From Rothia sp. HMSC078H08 (lineage in GTDB: Bacteria > Actinomycetota > Actinomycetes > Actinomycetales > Micrococcaceae): a DNA stretch of 64,000 bases. The stretch lies in contig NZ_KV795257.1 of assembly GCF_001808955.1 (NCBI RefSeq), forward strand, positions 56,285-120,284. Direction: 5' to 3'. Of this stretch, positions 16,643 through 26,794 are shown piece by piece. The position numbers and the translations under genes are program-made. The stretch's first letter is position 1, and every line of letters begins with the position of its first letter. The notes under the pieces were generated by a model. That model saw nothing but the letters and a program-made list of their open reading frames with translations, was not told where the DNA came from and did not search any database.

Positions 16643-16728
16643 GCGCGGGTGGCGGAATAGGCAGACGCGCTAGCTTGAGGTGCTAGTCCTCGTATTAGAG
16701 GGTGGGGGTTCAAGTCCCCCCTCGCGCA
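16643..16728 (+). tRNA. tRNA-Leu (anticodon GAG)
   Basis: The acceptor stem GCGCGGG pairs with CTCGCGC (one G-U). The anticodon stem CTAGC/GCTAG encloses TTGAGGT, giving anticodon GAG, which reads CTC and CTT. There is a long class II variable arm and a T arm with GGGGG/CCCCC around TTCAAGT. The discriminator is A and CCA is not encoded. A promoter and a strong terminator flank it. Confidence 0.95.
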
Positions 16729-16734
16729 CAGATA

Positions 16735-16764
16735 ATCCCCGGTTCTTCGGAACCGGGGATTTTT
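16735..16764 (+). terminator. Terminator of tRNA-Leu
   Basis: ATCCCCGGTTC and GAACCGGGGAT form a perfect 11-base-pair stem with a TTCG tetraloop, followed by TTTT. Confidence 0.92.
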
Positions 16765-16823
16765 GTATGCTCGGTTTTGTATTCCCGGTTTTGTGCACCC
16801 GGTAAAAAGCGCACAAAAAAGTA

Positions 16824-16859
16824 GTGGGGTGGGGCTCCTCGAAAGGAACCTCACCCCAC
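16824..16859 (-). terminator. Terminator of the dehydrogenase gene
   Basis: GTGGGGTG pairs with CACCCCAC with further pairing inside. On the minus strand it is followed by a T-run (AAAAAA at about 16815-16820 on the plus strand). It is about 70 bases after the stop codon of the gene ending at 16931. Confidence 0.75.
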
Positions 16860-16930
16860 ACTAGCTACGCTAAGGAAGCTAGAAGAGTAGCTGCATCAGC
16901 TGAAACTGAATTACTCAGCACTCAGAGAGA

Positions 16931-18016
16931 TTACTCAGCCAGACGCTCCGGGTCGGTGGTGACCAGAATCTTCACAGCGGTCTCGTTGTGGTTGATCAGG
17001 GTGTCGAAGCCCTTGTCAATCAGGTCTTCCACAGCGATCTTGCCGGTGATGAAGGGCTTGAGGTCAATCTTGCCGGACTCAACGAGCTTGATGGTCTCCG
17101 GGTGGGAGTTCACGTATGCGATGGTGCCGCGGATATCGAGCTCCTTGAGCACAACCTTCTGAACATCCAGGGAAGCGGGCTTGCCCCAAATGGAGACGAT
17201 GACGACCTTACCGGTGGGCTTGAGAGCATCCAGAATCAGGTCCAGTGCGGGCTGAACGGAGGTGCACTCGAACGCGATATCAGCGCCACGGCCGTCGGTC
17301 AGCTTGTGAATCTCAGCCAGAACGTCAACCTCTGCGGGGGAGAAAGCGTAGTCAGCAACGCCGGAGTCCAGAGCCTTCTGGCGGCGCAGCGGGGACAGCT
17401 CAGAGATGATAACCTTAGCGCCCTTAGCCTTCAGAACTGCGGAGGTCAGCAGACCGATGGGGCCAGCACCGGTCACCAGTGCGAATGCGCCCTCTTCGAA
17501 CTCGCCTGCACGCTCAACAGCGTGGTAGCCAACGCTCAGGGGCTCAATCAGTGCAGCCTCGTCCAGGGGAATGTTGTTAGGAATCTTGTGAACCCAGCGG
17601 CGCTTGACGGCAACCTTCTCGGACAGACCGCCACCGCGACCTGCCAGACCAATGAAGTTCATGTCCTTAGACAGGTGGTAGTCCTTGGAGTCGGGGCCGG
17701 TGTAGACGTCATCACGAATGATGTAGGGCTCGACGACAACGTGGTCGCCAACCTCAAGGTCGTCTACGCCTTCGCCCAGTGCCTCAACAACACCGGAGAA
17801 TTCGTGACCGAGGGTGACGGGGGAGTCCTCGCCAGAAATGGGGTGGGGGTGACCGTGCTGGGGGCAGAAGATGGGGCCGTCCAGGTATTCGTGCAGGTCG
17901 GTACCGCAAATGCCGCACCAGGCGACCTTAATCAGAACCTCGCCCGCAGCTGCTTCGGGTGCGGGGATGTCTTCAATGCGGATGTCGTTACGGTCGTAGA
18001 AGCGTGCTGCCTTCAT
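16931..18016 (-). CDS. Zinc-type medium-chain dehydrogenase, 2,3-butanediol dehydrogenase-like
   Basis: A 361-residue medium-chain dehydrogenase. Catalytic zinc ligands are seen in WCGICGTDLHEY (Cys) and GHEFSGVVE (His, Glu); the NAD motif is VTGAGPIGLL (about 175-185). The segment that in many alcohol dehydrogenases holds four structural-zinc Cys has none here and reads GLAGRGGGLSEKVAV, as in Bacillus-type acetoin/2,3-butanediol dehydrogenase (BdhA). It probably interconverts acetoin and butanediol with NAD(H); sorbitol-type substrates are the alternative. The ATG at 18016 is used because AAGGAG lies upstream; an in-frame GTG 36 bases earlier has none. Two palindromes upstream suggest regulation. 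Confidence 0.85.
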   Translation of the reverse strand: MKAARFYDRNDIRIEDIPAPEAAAGEVLIKVAWCGICGTDLHEYLDGPIFCPQHGHPHPISGEDSPVTLGHEFSGVVEALGEGVDDLEVGDHVVVEPYIIRDDVYTGPDSKDYHLSKDMNFIGLAGRGGGLSEKVAVKRRWVHKIPNNIPLDEAALIEPLSVGYHAVERAGEFEEGAFALVTGAGPIGLLTSAVLKAKGAKVIISELSPLRRQKALDSGVADYAFSPAEVDVLAEIHKLTDGRGADIAFECTSVQPALDLILDALKPTGKVVIVSIWGKPASLDVQKVVLKELDIRGTIAYVNSHPETIKLVESGKIDLKPFITGKIAVEDLIDKGFDTLINHNETAVKILVTTDPERLAE

Positions 18017-18090
18017 GGGATTGGAGCTCCTTAGCGTGGTTGTGGCGCTCACTGCGGTGTGTGCTTGCCGGTACGGTTCGCGTCCTTGGG

Positions 18091-18131
18091 TCTGTCACTG
18101 TATTGACAGAGGCCCAAACGACATGGTTTGG
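18091..18131. promoter_or_regulatory. Two adjacent palindromes upstream of the dehydrogenase gene
   Basis: TCTGTCA-CTGTAT-TGACAGA (18091-18110) is a perfect 7-6-7 repeat, and CCAAAC-GACATG-GTTTGG (18114-18131) a perfect 6-6-6 repeat. They lie 75-115 bases before the start of the minus-strand dehydrogenase gene. They may be operators or stacked hairpins in its leader; outer TTGGG/CCCAA pairing around the first favours some RNA structure too. Confidence 0.5.
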
Positions 18132-18356
18132 ACCGGTTGTGAACTGTCCTGCCGGCATTCGCATCGCTAGCGCCGGATGGTGACGGGTGCGGCTGGATTG
18201 TCGCTCCCATGTGCTTAACGCTACTCCTATAAATCAAAGATTCCTAGGATATATACAAAATTTCTTTTATGTGACAGATATTTCTTTTTGGGTGTTTTCG
18301 ACTCCATCACGCCCGAGCATCTAGCGCCCGGCGAGCGCAGACGGTAGCGTAGAAGC

Positions 18357-19976
18357 ATGACTGACGCGAACGCACAGGGCACCGCCGCCCACACCCAGCC
18401 CACTTCTGACGGCTCCGGTCGAACGGCACCGAACCGACCCGCCGCAATAACCCGCCACTACGACGCGCCCGACGCTGATTGCGTGCGCGGTAGCGAGTAC
18501 TCCGAGATTCTTGCCCTCGAAACCGAGCGGCGTAAGCGTGCCGCTGAGCACCGCCGCAAGCGCGGGCACGCGCATCCCGAGCGGGAACATGCCGACCATG
18601 GTCAGCCCGAGCAGGAACGTAGCCACGGCGAGCGCCACGGTCATGGAAAGGGGCACGGTCATGGAAAGGGGCACGGCGCGCATCACGGTCACCGCCTCGA
18701 TGAAGATAGCGGGCTGGCGCATATTCGCCGCGACCTCGCCGATTCCGTAGCCACCCGCGCGGATTCTTTGACCGCAATTCTCAAGGCGATTCACACGCAC
18801 CCTGAGACTGCCTACGAGGAGTATTTCGCCTCCCGCACGCTCGTTGATGCGGTCCGCGAGGCCTACCCGAACCTCAGTAACCCGAACCTCAAGATCGAGT
18901 ACCCCGCCTTCGGTCTGGATACCGCGTTCAAAGTGGAGCTCACCAGCGCCGACTATGACCCTGCCAAGCACCGCACCATCGCGATTCTCTCCGAATATGA
19001 CGCGCTGCCGGGCATCGGTCACGGCTGCGGTCACAACGTCATTGCGGTATCCGGCCTGGGCGCTTTCCTTGCCCTGGCGGATGCGCTCGCCACCGGCCCC
19101 GAGGCGTTTAGCGGTAGGGTCCTCTATTACGGCACTCCTGCCGAAGAGTCCGATGCCGGTAAGGAGCTGATGGCGCGTGCCGGCGCGTTCGAGCAGGTGG
19201 ATGCCGCCATTATGGTGCACCCCTACTTTATCGATGTGGCTGATCAGGCGTGGTTGGGTCGCCGTGAATGTCGCGTGACCTACACGGGCGTGAGCGCGCA
19301 TGCTTCCTCGCACCCGTTTATGGGTCGTAACGCCCTGGACGCGGCGAATCTGGCGTATCAGGGTTTGGGTTTGTTGCGTCAGCAGATTCCCGGTTCTGAC
19401 CGTATTCACGCGATTATTGACCACGGCGGGGACGCCCCGAATCTGATTCCTGCCTCCGCGAGCCTGCATATTAATATCCGTTCTAAGTACGCGCCGACTT
19501 TGCGTGCGCTGTCGCGACGGGTTGAGGAGGTGCTGCGCGGTGCGGCGCTCATGGCTGGCGTGAGTGCGGAGGTGACGTGGGATTCTTCGCCGATGACCAT
19601 GCCGGTGCGTACGAACCGTCCGCTGTTGAAGCGTTGGGTTTCGGCTCAGCGTTCGGTGGGTCGCCACCCGTACCCGCCCGGAACGGTCAGTGACACCCTG
19701 GCGGCTTCTACTGATTTCGGTAATGTGAGCCTGCGCGTGCCCGGTATTCACCCGCTGATTCAGATTGCGCCCGAGGGTACCGGTATGCACACGGTGGAGT
19801 TCGCGCACTGTGCTGACACTCCGGCGGCGGTGGATGCTGCTCTGGATGCGGCGTTCGGTCTGGCGTCTGTGGCTTTGGACTTCCTGGTCGACGACGAGCT
19901 GGCGGATGCGGTTCGTGCTGATTTTGAGGCTTCCGGCGGCGCCGTGGATGTGGAGGGCTACTTTAGCGGCATGTGA
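18357..19976 (+). CDS. M20-family amidohydrolase (AbgB/HipO type) with His-rich N-terminal extension
   Basis: A zinc/manganese amidohydrolase of the M20 family, acting on N-acyl amino acids or aminobenzoyl conjugates. The catalytic part starts near residue 115: LHTHPE-like IHTHPETAYEE, EYDALPGIGHGCGHN (metal-binding His and Cys/His), then PAEES and a dimerisation domain with SAHASSHP. The first 115 residues are extra: charged, disordered, with GHGKGHGHGKGHGAHHGHR (about 94-112) encoded by an 18-base tandem repeat. That stretch could bind metal ions. There is no SD, but TAGCGT lies 6 bases before the ATG, so a leaderless start is likely. The physiological substrate is unknown. Confidence 0.82.
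   Translation: MTDANAQGTAAHTQPTSDGSGRTAPNRPAAITRHYDAPDADCVRGSEYSEILALETERRKRAAEHRRKRGHAHPEREHADHGQPEQERSHGERHGHGKGHGHGKGHGAHHGHRLDEDSGLAHIRRDLADSVATRADSLTAILKAIHTHPETAYEEYFASRTLVDAVREAYPNLSNPNLKIEYPAFGLDTAFKVELTSADYDPAKHRTIAILSEYDALPGIGHGCGHNVIAVSGLGAFLALADALATGPEAFSGRVLYYGTPAEESDAGKELMARAGAFEQVDAAIMVHPYFIDVADQAWLGRRECRVTYTGVSAHASSHPFMGRNALDAANLAYQGLGLLRQQIPGSDRIHAIIDHGGDAPNLIPASASLHINIRSKYAPTLRALSRRVEEVLRGAALMAGVSAEVTWDSSPMTMPVRTNRPLLKRWVSAQRSVGRHPYPPGTVSDTLAASTDFGNVSLRVPGIHPLIQIAPEGTGMHTVEFAHCADTPAAVDAALDAAFGLASVALDFLVDDELADAVRADFEASGGAVDVEGYFSGM
18636..18671 (+). repeat. 18-base tandem repeat inside the M20 gene
   Basis: CACGGTCATGGAAAGGGG occurs twice in tandem (18636-18653, 18654-18671), followed by a degenerate third partial copy. 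It encodes the repeated HGHGKG unit, keeps frame, and could vary in copy number. Confidence 0.85.
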
Positions 19977-20132
19977 GCTTGCTCAAAAGGTCAGAACGTC
20001 ATTATTTGGTTTTGTGAGTGAAAAACACCCCTCATAGCCCATAAAGTCACCAGCACCCATCGAAAAAAGCAAAATAACCCAACACAAAACGCAAAATCTG
20101 CGGCATAATAGAACATAACGAAGCAAGCTCAC
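19973..20132. repeat. 11-base inverted repeat flanking the AT-rich ldh upstream region
   Basis: GTGAGCTTGCT (19973-19983, covering the M20 stop codon) is the exact complement of AGCAAGCTCAC (20122-20132). About 138 AT-rich bases lie between. The remaining 120 bases to ldh hold no gene. Confidence 0.6.
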
Positions 20133-20252
20133 CGGGGAAGGACGCCCGCCCAAGGAAATTCAACCCCGAGGCACACACCCGCTTCCTTATAGACCACGCG
20201 AGAATCCTCTCGCACCACACGGATAACTCTCACGAAAAGAGGGCATACAGCA

Positions 20253-21212
20253 ATGAACGGTGTCAACAACCCCACCAAGCTCGGCGTCATCGGTGCAGGC
20301 GGCGTCGGTAGCGCAACCGCATACGCAGCTATGGTCCGCGGCTCCGCAGACGAAATCGTCCTGTACGACATCGACGGCAAGCGCGCACACGCTGAAGCAC
20401 TGGACATCGCACACGGTGCAATGTTCGCACACGAAGCAACCGTAACCGGTGGCGACGACATCGAGCTGTTGCGCGACTGCGACATGGTCATCATCACCGC
20501 TGGTGCTCGCCAGAAGCCGGGTCAGCCCCGCCTCGAACTGGCAGGCGCAAACGTCGCAATCCTCGAGAAGCTGCTGCCGAACATTCTGTCCGTAGCACCC
20601 AACGCGATTATCATGCTCGTCACCAACCCCTGTGACGTTCTCACCGTTGTGGCCCAGAAGATTACCGGCCTGCCCGCAAACCGCGTGCTGTCCTCCGGTA
20701 CCGTTCTGGACTCCTCCCGCCTGCGTTGGCTGATTGCTAACAAGGCTGGCGTCTCCATCAAGAGCGTTCACGCAAACGTTGTTGGCGAGCACGGCGACTC
20801 CGAGTTCCCCGTCTGGTCCGCAGCAAACATCGGTATGGTTCCCCTGACCGAGTGGGAGCAGGACGGCAAGCCCGTCTTCACCGAAGAGGTCCGTGCAGAA
20901 CTGGCAACCGAAGCTATGCGCGCAGCATACAAGGTCATCGAGGGCAAGGGTTCCACCAACTACGCAATCGGTATCTCCGGCGCACGTATCGCTGAGGCAT
21001 TCCTCGGCGGCCAGAACGCAGTGCTGCCCGTCTCCACCACCATTGCAGGCGAGCTGTACGGCTTCAAGGACGTTGCACTGTCCCTGCCCACCATCGTCAA
21101 CCGTGAGGGCATCCAGCGCGTGCTCGAGGTTCCCATGAACGAGGCTGAGCTGGCACAGCTGAAGGCATCCGCTGAGGCAATCCGCGCATCCGCAGCATCC
21201 CTGGGCTTCTAA
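20253..21212 (+). CDS. ldh: L-lactate dehydrogenase
   Basis: Cytosolic NAD-dependent enzyme reducing pyruvate to L-lactate in fermentation. The 319-residue protein has GAGGVGSATAYA (about 13-24), the substrate loop ARQKPGQPR whose Gln selects pyruvate over oxaloacetate (malate dehydrogenase has Arg), the active-site VVGEHGDSEFPVWS with catalytic His, and IIMLVTNPCDV. These distinguish it from malate dehydrogenase. AGAGGG precedes the ATG. It stands alone with a long AT-rich upstream region. I saw no convincing Rex site. Confidence 0.95.
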   Translation: MNGVNNPTKLGVIGAGGVGSATAYAAMVRGSADEIVLYDIDGKRAHAEALDIAHGAMFAHEATVTGGDDIELLRDCDMVIITAGARQKPGQPRLELAGANVAILEKLLPNILSVAPNAIIMLVTNPCDVLTVVAQKITGLPANRVLSSGTVLDSSRLRWLIANKAGVSIKSVHANVVGEHGDSEFPVWSAANIGMVPLTEWEQDGKPVFTEEVRAELATEAMRAAYKVIEGKGSTNYAIGISGARIAEAFLGGQNAVLPVSTTIAGELYGFKDVALSLPTIVNREGIQRVLEVPMNEAELAQLKASAEAIRASAASLGF

Positions 21213-21598
21213 AACCCCGGCTTCTCATTCTCTCGGGCTCAACCCGTAAGAAGCAAACATTCAGTAGGTGCAGCGTCAAGCTGAGCTAACCGACAGAAGA
21301 ACCCGCCGCACCCGGCACCCGCCTCTTGAGGGGTAGGGGACCTGGGGACGGCGGGTTCGCTGTGTCTGTAAGGTTTTTATGCGGGGTTTGATGCGCCGCG
21401 TGCTGCTTGGCTTGACCAATCTGGCTTGCCGAGCCTGACTCGACCAACCTGGGCTTACCGCTCTGGCTTTGGTGTTCTCTTCACGCCACCGAATTTACCC
21501 GCTGATTTACCTGCCGCACCCGTTCATAGTTCCGCGTTTAAACCGCCGCATGACCGCCCGGCGCACACCATCGGCCTGTAGGTAGTAGAATAAATGGC
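21213..21598 (+). other. Intergenic region after ldh
   Basis: This 386-base stretch has a possible ldh terminator (GAACCCGCCG 21299-21308 with CGGCGGGTTC 21349-21358, large loop, weak T content) and an imperfect repeat of CTTGACCAATCTGG / CTCGACCAACCTGG near 21410-21460. The right end holds the -10 box TAGAAT (21586-21591), 7 bases before the next start codon. I see no gene. Confidence 0.5.
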
Positions 21599-21874
21599 AT
21601 GAGCATTGATCCTCGCACCGAACTCACCCGCCTCCTTGACGCGCTGGAGGCGCACCTGACCGCCGTCGTCAACCGAACCGGCGAGCACGACTCTGCCGTC
21701 GATGAGGCATACGTAGAAATCGCCAACGCCTTCGAAGCCTACGAAGATGCCCTCTTCGAGGCGTACAACGAGGTCACTCCCTTGAGCGTCTACGGTGATG
21801 AAGACGAGGATGACCTTGAAGAAATCCTCGACGATGAAGACGACATCGACGACGATATTGAGTACGAGGACTAA
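21599..21874 (+). CDS. Small acidic helical protein, conserved in relatives
   Basis: A 91-residue soluble protein. Residues 1-60 are predicted helical (TELTRLLDALEAHLTAVVNR and FEAYEDALFEAYNEV); residues 65-91 are almost all Asp and Glu. No catalytic motif or membrane segment is present. It lies 170 bases upstream of recO in the same direction, a place where Micrococcaceae carry similar short acidic proteins of unknown role, sometimes labelled primosomal without evidence. There is no SD; TAGAAT ends 7 bases before the ATG, so translation is probably leaderless. Confidence 0.75.
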   Translation: MSIDPRTELTRLLDALEAHLTAVVNRTGEHDSAVDEAYVEIANAFEAYEDALFEAYNEVTPLSVYGDEDEDDLEEILDDEDDIDDDIEYED

Positions 21875-22043
21875 ATAGCGCCTCGCCCATACGTTACGAA
21901 CCGACCCCTGACCGGTACCCCCTACGCGGGGTAATACGGCAGGGGTCGAACCGTACCCACAACACCCGCGTAGATCTTGCCCTCAGCATCTACTGAGCAT
22001 CCACCACGCACCTACCGAGCATGTACCGAGAACGGAGACACCC

Positions 22044-22871
22044 GTGAGCGAACCCCGCACCTGGCGCGACGCCGCCCTCATCCTCCGCACCCAAAAACTC
22101 GGCGAAACCGACCGCATCATCATCATGCTCACCCGCGACGGCGGAATCACCCACGCCGTCGCCAAAGCCGTACGCAAACCCACCTCCAAATTCGGTGGAC
22201 GACTCGAACCGTTCATGCACACCGACCTGTCCTTCAGCCGCGGTCGTACTAATCTGCACACCATCACCCAGGCGGCGACCCTGCACGCCTACACCGCACC
22301 CATCATGGCGAACTACGATGCGTACACGTGCGCCTCCACCATCGCCGAACTCGCCGAAGACCTCACCCAAAACAACGCCGGAACCACCGAACTGTACACG
22401 CTCACCCACGGGGCATTCGCAACCCTAGCCCACGCGCAGCACACCCCCCAGCGCGTGCTCACCCGCTACCTGGCCCGCGCCATGGACCGCTCCGGCTGGC
22501 CCCTCATCGGCGAGCGATGCACCCGATGCGGCACCCCACTTACGCCCGAAGCCACGGCTCGGGAGGGCACGGCGGAAGCCCCGGGCCGATACCTTGCCTT
22601 CCACACTGCCCACACCTACGGCCAGTACACCGTCCTCTGCCCGAAGTGCGCCCCCGCCACTGATGCGCCCCTCACCGCTCTCACGGCCGAAGACCTGGCC
22701 TACGCGCTCGCCGCCGCCAGCCCCAACCCGAGCGCCTGGGAAACCATCGACGCCGCACCCCGCGGAACCGCCGATAAAATCCTCAAACTCTACCTCGCCA
22801 CCACCCAAAATCTGCTGGAGCACCCTCTCAAAACCTTCGGGGCGCTCGAGGCGGAAACCCCCGCAAAATAA
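22044..22871 (+). CDS. recO: DNA repair protein RecO
   Basis: Mediator of RecA loading in the RecF pathway: displaces SSB and anneals DNA. The 275-residue protein has the N-terminal OB fold ([24 protein letters not shown]) and a helical domain with a zinc finger built from CTRCG (about 160) and CPKC (about 202), the Cys set of many RecO proteins. The start is GTG with GGAGA upstream. uppS follows 106 bases later on the same strand, a common actinobacterial recO-uppS order. Confidence 0.92.
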   Translation: MSEPRTWRDAALILRTQKLGETDRIIIMLTRDGGITHAVAKAVRKPTSKFGGRLEPFMHTDLSFSRGRTNLHTITQAATLHAYTAPIMANYDAYTCASTIAELAEDLTQNNAGTTELYTLTHGAFATLAHAQHTPQRVLTRYLARAMDRSGWPLIGERCTRCGTPLTPEATAREGTAEAPGRYLAFHTAHTYGQYTVLCPKCAPATDAPLTALTAEDLAYALAAASPNPSAWETIDAAPRGTADKILKLYLATTQNLLEHPLKTFGALEAETPAK

Positions 22872-22977
22872 CACCCGAAGCGCCCGCCCATGCGTGCCGT
22901 GCCACGGTAAAATAGCTAACAGCATAACTCGGCAGACAACCCCGGGGGAGAACCCCCGCCAGGGAAGAAAGGCACAC

Positions 22978-23766
22978 ATGGCACGCACCCAGCCCGTACC
23001 CCCGCCCCCGCACCCCACCGGGGCAACCCCGCCTCCCATCCCGAAGAAGTTCATCCCCCAGCACGTCGCCGTCGTCATGGACGGCAACGGGCGCTGGGCC
23101 AACGAACGCGGCCTGCCCCGCACCGAGGGCCACCGCGCCGGCGAGGCGGCACTGCTGGACGTTGTTGCGGGCGCTATCGAAATGGGCATCCCGTACGTGA
23201 CCGCCTATGCGTTCTCCACCGAAAACTGGAAGCGCTCACCCAGCGAAGTCGCGTTCATCATGCGTTTCTCCACCGAGGTGCTGCAGCGCCAGCTCGAAAC
23301 CCTCAAGACCTGGGGTGTGCGCATCCGCTGGGCCGGTCGCCGACCCAAGCTATGGAAGAGCGTCATCGAAGAGCTCGAGCTCTGCGAGCGCGAAACCATC
23401 GACAACACCGTCTGCACCCTCACCATGTGCGTGAACTACGGCGGCCGCGCAGAAATTGCTGACGCGGCCGCAGCCATCGCGGCAGACGCAGCCGCGGGCA
23501 AGCTCAAGCCCGGCAGCATCACCGAAAAGACCATCCAGAAGTACCTGGACGAACCCGACCTACCCGACGTTGACCTGTTCCTGCGTTCCTCCGGTGAGCA
23601 GCGCATCTCGAACTTCCTGCTGTGGCAGAGCGCCTACGCTGAGATGATTTTCATGAACGTGCTCTGGCCCGACGTCGACCGCCGCACCCTCTGGGAAGCC
23701 GTCGAAGAGTACGCGCGCCGCGACCGCCGCTACGGGGGCGCAGTCGACGCCATCGCCGCCGAGTAG
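22978..23766 (+). CDS. uppS: Polyprenyl (decaprenyl-type) diphosphate synthase, cis
   Basis: Cis-prenyltransferase that makes the C50-C55 lipid carrier for cell-wall precursors. The 262-residue protein shows all family motifs: [13 protein letters not shown] (Asp binds Mg), [14 protein letters not shown], and the C-terminal [23 protein letters not shown]. The ATG at 22978 is 6 bases after AAAGG; an upstream open extension overlaps recO and is not used. The leader has a perfect CGGGGG-AGAA-CCCCCG hairpin (22943-22958) and a TAAAAT box near 22908. Product length cannot be told from sequence. Confidence 0.94.
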   Translation: MARTQPVPPPPHPTGATPPPIPKKFIPQHVAVVMDGNGRWANERGLPRTEGHRAGEAALLDVVAGAIEMGIPYVTAYAFSTENWKRSPSEVAFIMRFSTEVLQRQLETLKTWGVRIRWAGRRPKLWKSVIEELELCERETIDNTVCTLTMCVNYGGRAEIADAAAAIAADAAAGKLKPGSITEKTIQKYLDEPDLPDVDLFLRSSGEQRISNFLLWQSAYAEMIFMNVLWPDVDRRTLWEAVEEYARRDRRYGGAVDAIAAE

Positions 23767-23859
23767 GCCGACCACTAAGCCCAGGCGTTAGCGCCCCAAC
23801 GCGACGACCCGGTTCGCCGCCCACAAACCACCCATACCCTCCAACACTAGGGAGAACAA

Positions 23860-24948
<1,089 letters not shown>

Positions 24949-25009
24949 AAGGTTTACGCCTCGCCGGGTAACTGGCGGGGGAGGGAGCCTCACGCTCCCG
25001 GCGTGCTGA

Positions 25010-25056
25010 GGGGGCACCGTTCTCTACCCGTTGGGGTGGATGCGGTGCCCCCTTTT
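25010..25056 (+). terminator. Terminator of pyrD
   Basis: GGGGGCACCG and CGGTGCCCCC form a perfect 10-base-pair stem followed directly by TTTT. Confidence 0.85.
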
Positions 25057-25096
25057 GCGTTTCTGCGCGGGCAAACAGCTCGCGTAATTGGACGAA

Positions 25097-25129
25097 CAAC
25101 AACCGGGCAACAACCGGGCAACAACCGGA
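25097..25129 (+). repeat. Three tandem 11-base repeats
   Basis: CAACAACCGGG occurs three times head to tail (last base of copy three differs) in the spacer between pyrD and the lipoprotein gene. Role unknown; it could vary in number. Confidence 0.8.
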
Positions 25130-25225
25130 CGATGGGAATAGACCAATAACGGGTTCTAGGCGCGCACCCCCGCATAATGGAGATAGACGGGAAATCATGC
25201 ACTACAACGATGTGGAGGACCACCC

Positions 25226-25870
25226 ATGACCCCCAACGCGCTGAACCGCCGCTCGATGCTGACCGGAGGCTCGCTCCTCGGCCTCGGCACCCTACTCACC
25301 GCCTGCGTGCCGCACGACATCACAACTGCAGGAGACGGATCCACCGCCTCCGGCAGGGCCGCCACCAACAGTAGCTCAAGCACCGGCAACAGCGCCGGCG
25401 AATACCGCAAAGCAGACGCCAAAGGCCCCGCCCAAAACGTTCCCAAACCCAACGCCCCCGAAGACGGCTACCGCGAAAAGACCGCCGCCGGCATCCGCAA
25501 AACCATGGACGCCTGGAACCAGTGGATTAACTACGGCATCCAAACCGGCGACTACAGCAAAGCACGCGAATTCCTCTCCTCGACAAACGACGGAGAACTC
25601 AAAATCTACCGGGAAATAGAAGCACTCTACCGGCGCGGCGGCTGGGTCATCGACGGCATCCAATACTTCAAGCCCGTCGGCGAGCCCTGGACCGAGGACG
25701 ACCAAACCTACCGCCTGAAAACCCGCCACGAATGGGACAAAGAAACCGACGTGGAACCAGATGGTCGCCAAGAAACCTGGAGCAGCGACAAGGAAGAAGA
25801 AATCTACATCTTCGCCCTCGAACACCGCGACGGCAGGTGGCAGATTCTCTACTCCCAAATCGACGTCTAA
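25226..25870 (+). CDS. Lipoprotein with DUF6318-like domain
   Basis: A 214-residue secreted lipoprotein. The signal is NRRSMLTGGSLLGLGTLL followed by the lipobox LTAC (Cys near 27); the twin Arg hints at Tat export. Residues 30-75 are a Ser/Gly/Ala-rich linker, and the rest a compact domain (YREKTAAGIRKTMDAW, RRGGWVIDGIQYF) of the kind found in actinobacterial lipoproteins and classified, from memory, as DUF6318. Function unknown. GTGGAGG precedes the ATG. It is convergent with the DUF3043 gene. Confidence 0.82.
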   Translation: MTPNALNRRSMLTGGSLLGLGTLLTACVPHDITTAGDGSTASGRAATNSSSSTGNSAGEYRKADAKGPAQNVPKPNAPEDGYREKTAAGIRKTMDAWNQWINYGIQTGDYSKAREFLSSTNDGELKIYREIEALYRRGGWVIDGIQYFKPVGEPWTEDDQTYRLKTRHEWDKETDVEPDGRQETWSSDKEEEIYIFALEHRDGRWQILYSQIDV

Positions 25871-25912
25871 GCGTTACATTCGCCGCATAAGAGGGTAGCG
25901 GGCATAAAACTA

Positions 25913-25945
25913 GGGGAGAGGCCCAAACAATCAGGACCTCTCCCC
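25913..25945. terminator. Bidirectional terminator
   Basis: GGGGAGAGG and CCTCTCCCC form a perfect 9-base-pair stem between the convergent lipoprotein and DUF3043 genes. Confidence 0.75.
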
Positions 25946-25998
25946 ACACCCCACAAACACAACCCCCAACACGGGACCGCGCCACAGGGCACTAACAA

Positions 25999-26658
25999 CT
26001 AGCGCGGGTACTCGCCGTACTTCACCATCGGAACCGGGCGGCGCATACGACGAATCATCATCACACGGTTAAACGCATACATGCCAGAACCACGCTGAAC
26101 CTCGCCAAACTTAGCAATCAGCTTCTTCTTCAGGCTGCGCCACAAAATGAAGTAGTCAACAACCCACAGAATCATCAGCGCATACATTGCGTACACGGAA
26201 CCGTAATAAATCGGTGCCGCCGCAGTAGACGTACCAGCCACACCCTGAGCAATCCAGCCGCCAACCAGCAGAACCAACAGAACAATCAGCATGAAATCGC
26301 CCAGGTTACGGCGCGCATCCACATAATCACGGATGTAACGACGCTGCGGACCCTGATCCACAAGAGGCAAGAAACGCTGATCACCGCCACGCAACGCCTC
26401 ATTCTGACGAGCACGAAGCTTAGCGTTATCCTCACGCTCACGACGACGAAGCTCAGCACGCGCCTCACGATCATTCGCAAGCGCATGATCACCGCCGCCC
26501 ACCAGAGGCCTATGACGAGCCGCCTCCCGCTCCTTACGCGAAGGAGTCGGACGGCCCTTCTTCGGGGTAAACTTCGGATCAACCGGAGCCTGCGGCTCCT
26601 CTACAACCTGCGGCTGAGCAGCTTCAGTCTCAGCCTTCTTATTCTTACGACCAAACAC
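25999..26658 (-). CDS. DUF3043 family membrane protein
   Basis: A 219-residue protein of the actinobacterial DUF3043 family. The first 115 residues are charged and contain KFTPKKGRPTPSRKEREAARHRPL, the family signature, and an Arg/Glu-rich coiled-coil-like stretch. Two transmembrane segments follow (about 120-142 and 155-178), then a basic C-terminus. No enzymatic motif is visible. The GTG at 26658 is chosen: the signature begins shortly after it and TATGAT stands 6 bases upstream, suggesting a leaderless mRNA. The open frame extending beyond this start has unnatural composition. Confidence 0.82.
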   Translation of the reverse strand: MFGRKNKKAETEAAQPQVVEEPQAPVDPKFTPKKGRPTPSRKEREAARHRPLVGGGDHALANDREARAELRRREREDNAKLRARQNEALRGGDQRFLPLVDQGPQRRYIRDYVDARRNLGDFMLIVLLVLLVGGWIAQGVAGTSTAAAPIYYGSVYAMYALMILWVVDYFILWRSLKKKLIAKFGEVQRGSGMYAFNRVMMIRRMRRPVPMVKYGEYPR

Positions 26659-26794
26659 CCTCCCATCATACCCGACACACACAGATACACCCCCTCCACA
26701 ACAAAACCACGTCAGAGCCTGAAACACCACAGCCCCACCCCACCGCAAGACCCCGAATAACACACCCCCACACCCCGCGATGTAAGGTAGAAAC

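Noticed and set aside
19977..20252. Rex (NADH-sensing) operator before ldh
   Set aside because: TTTTGTGAGTGAAAAACACC lacks the symmetrical TTGTGA...TCACAA arms.
22594..22977. Longer N-terminus for UppS reaching back into recO
   Set aside because: The extension is an out-of-frame reading of recO with Pro/Ser/Thr-rich sequence; the ATG at 22978 has an SD and gives the standard length.
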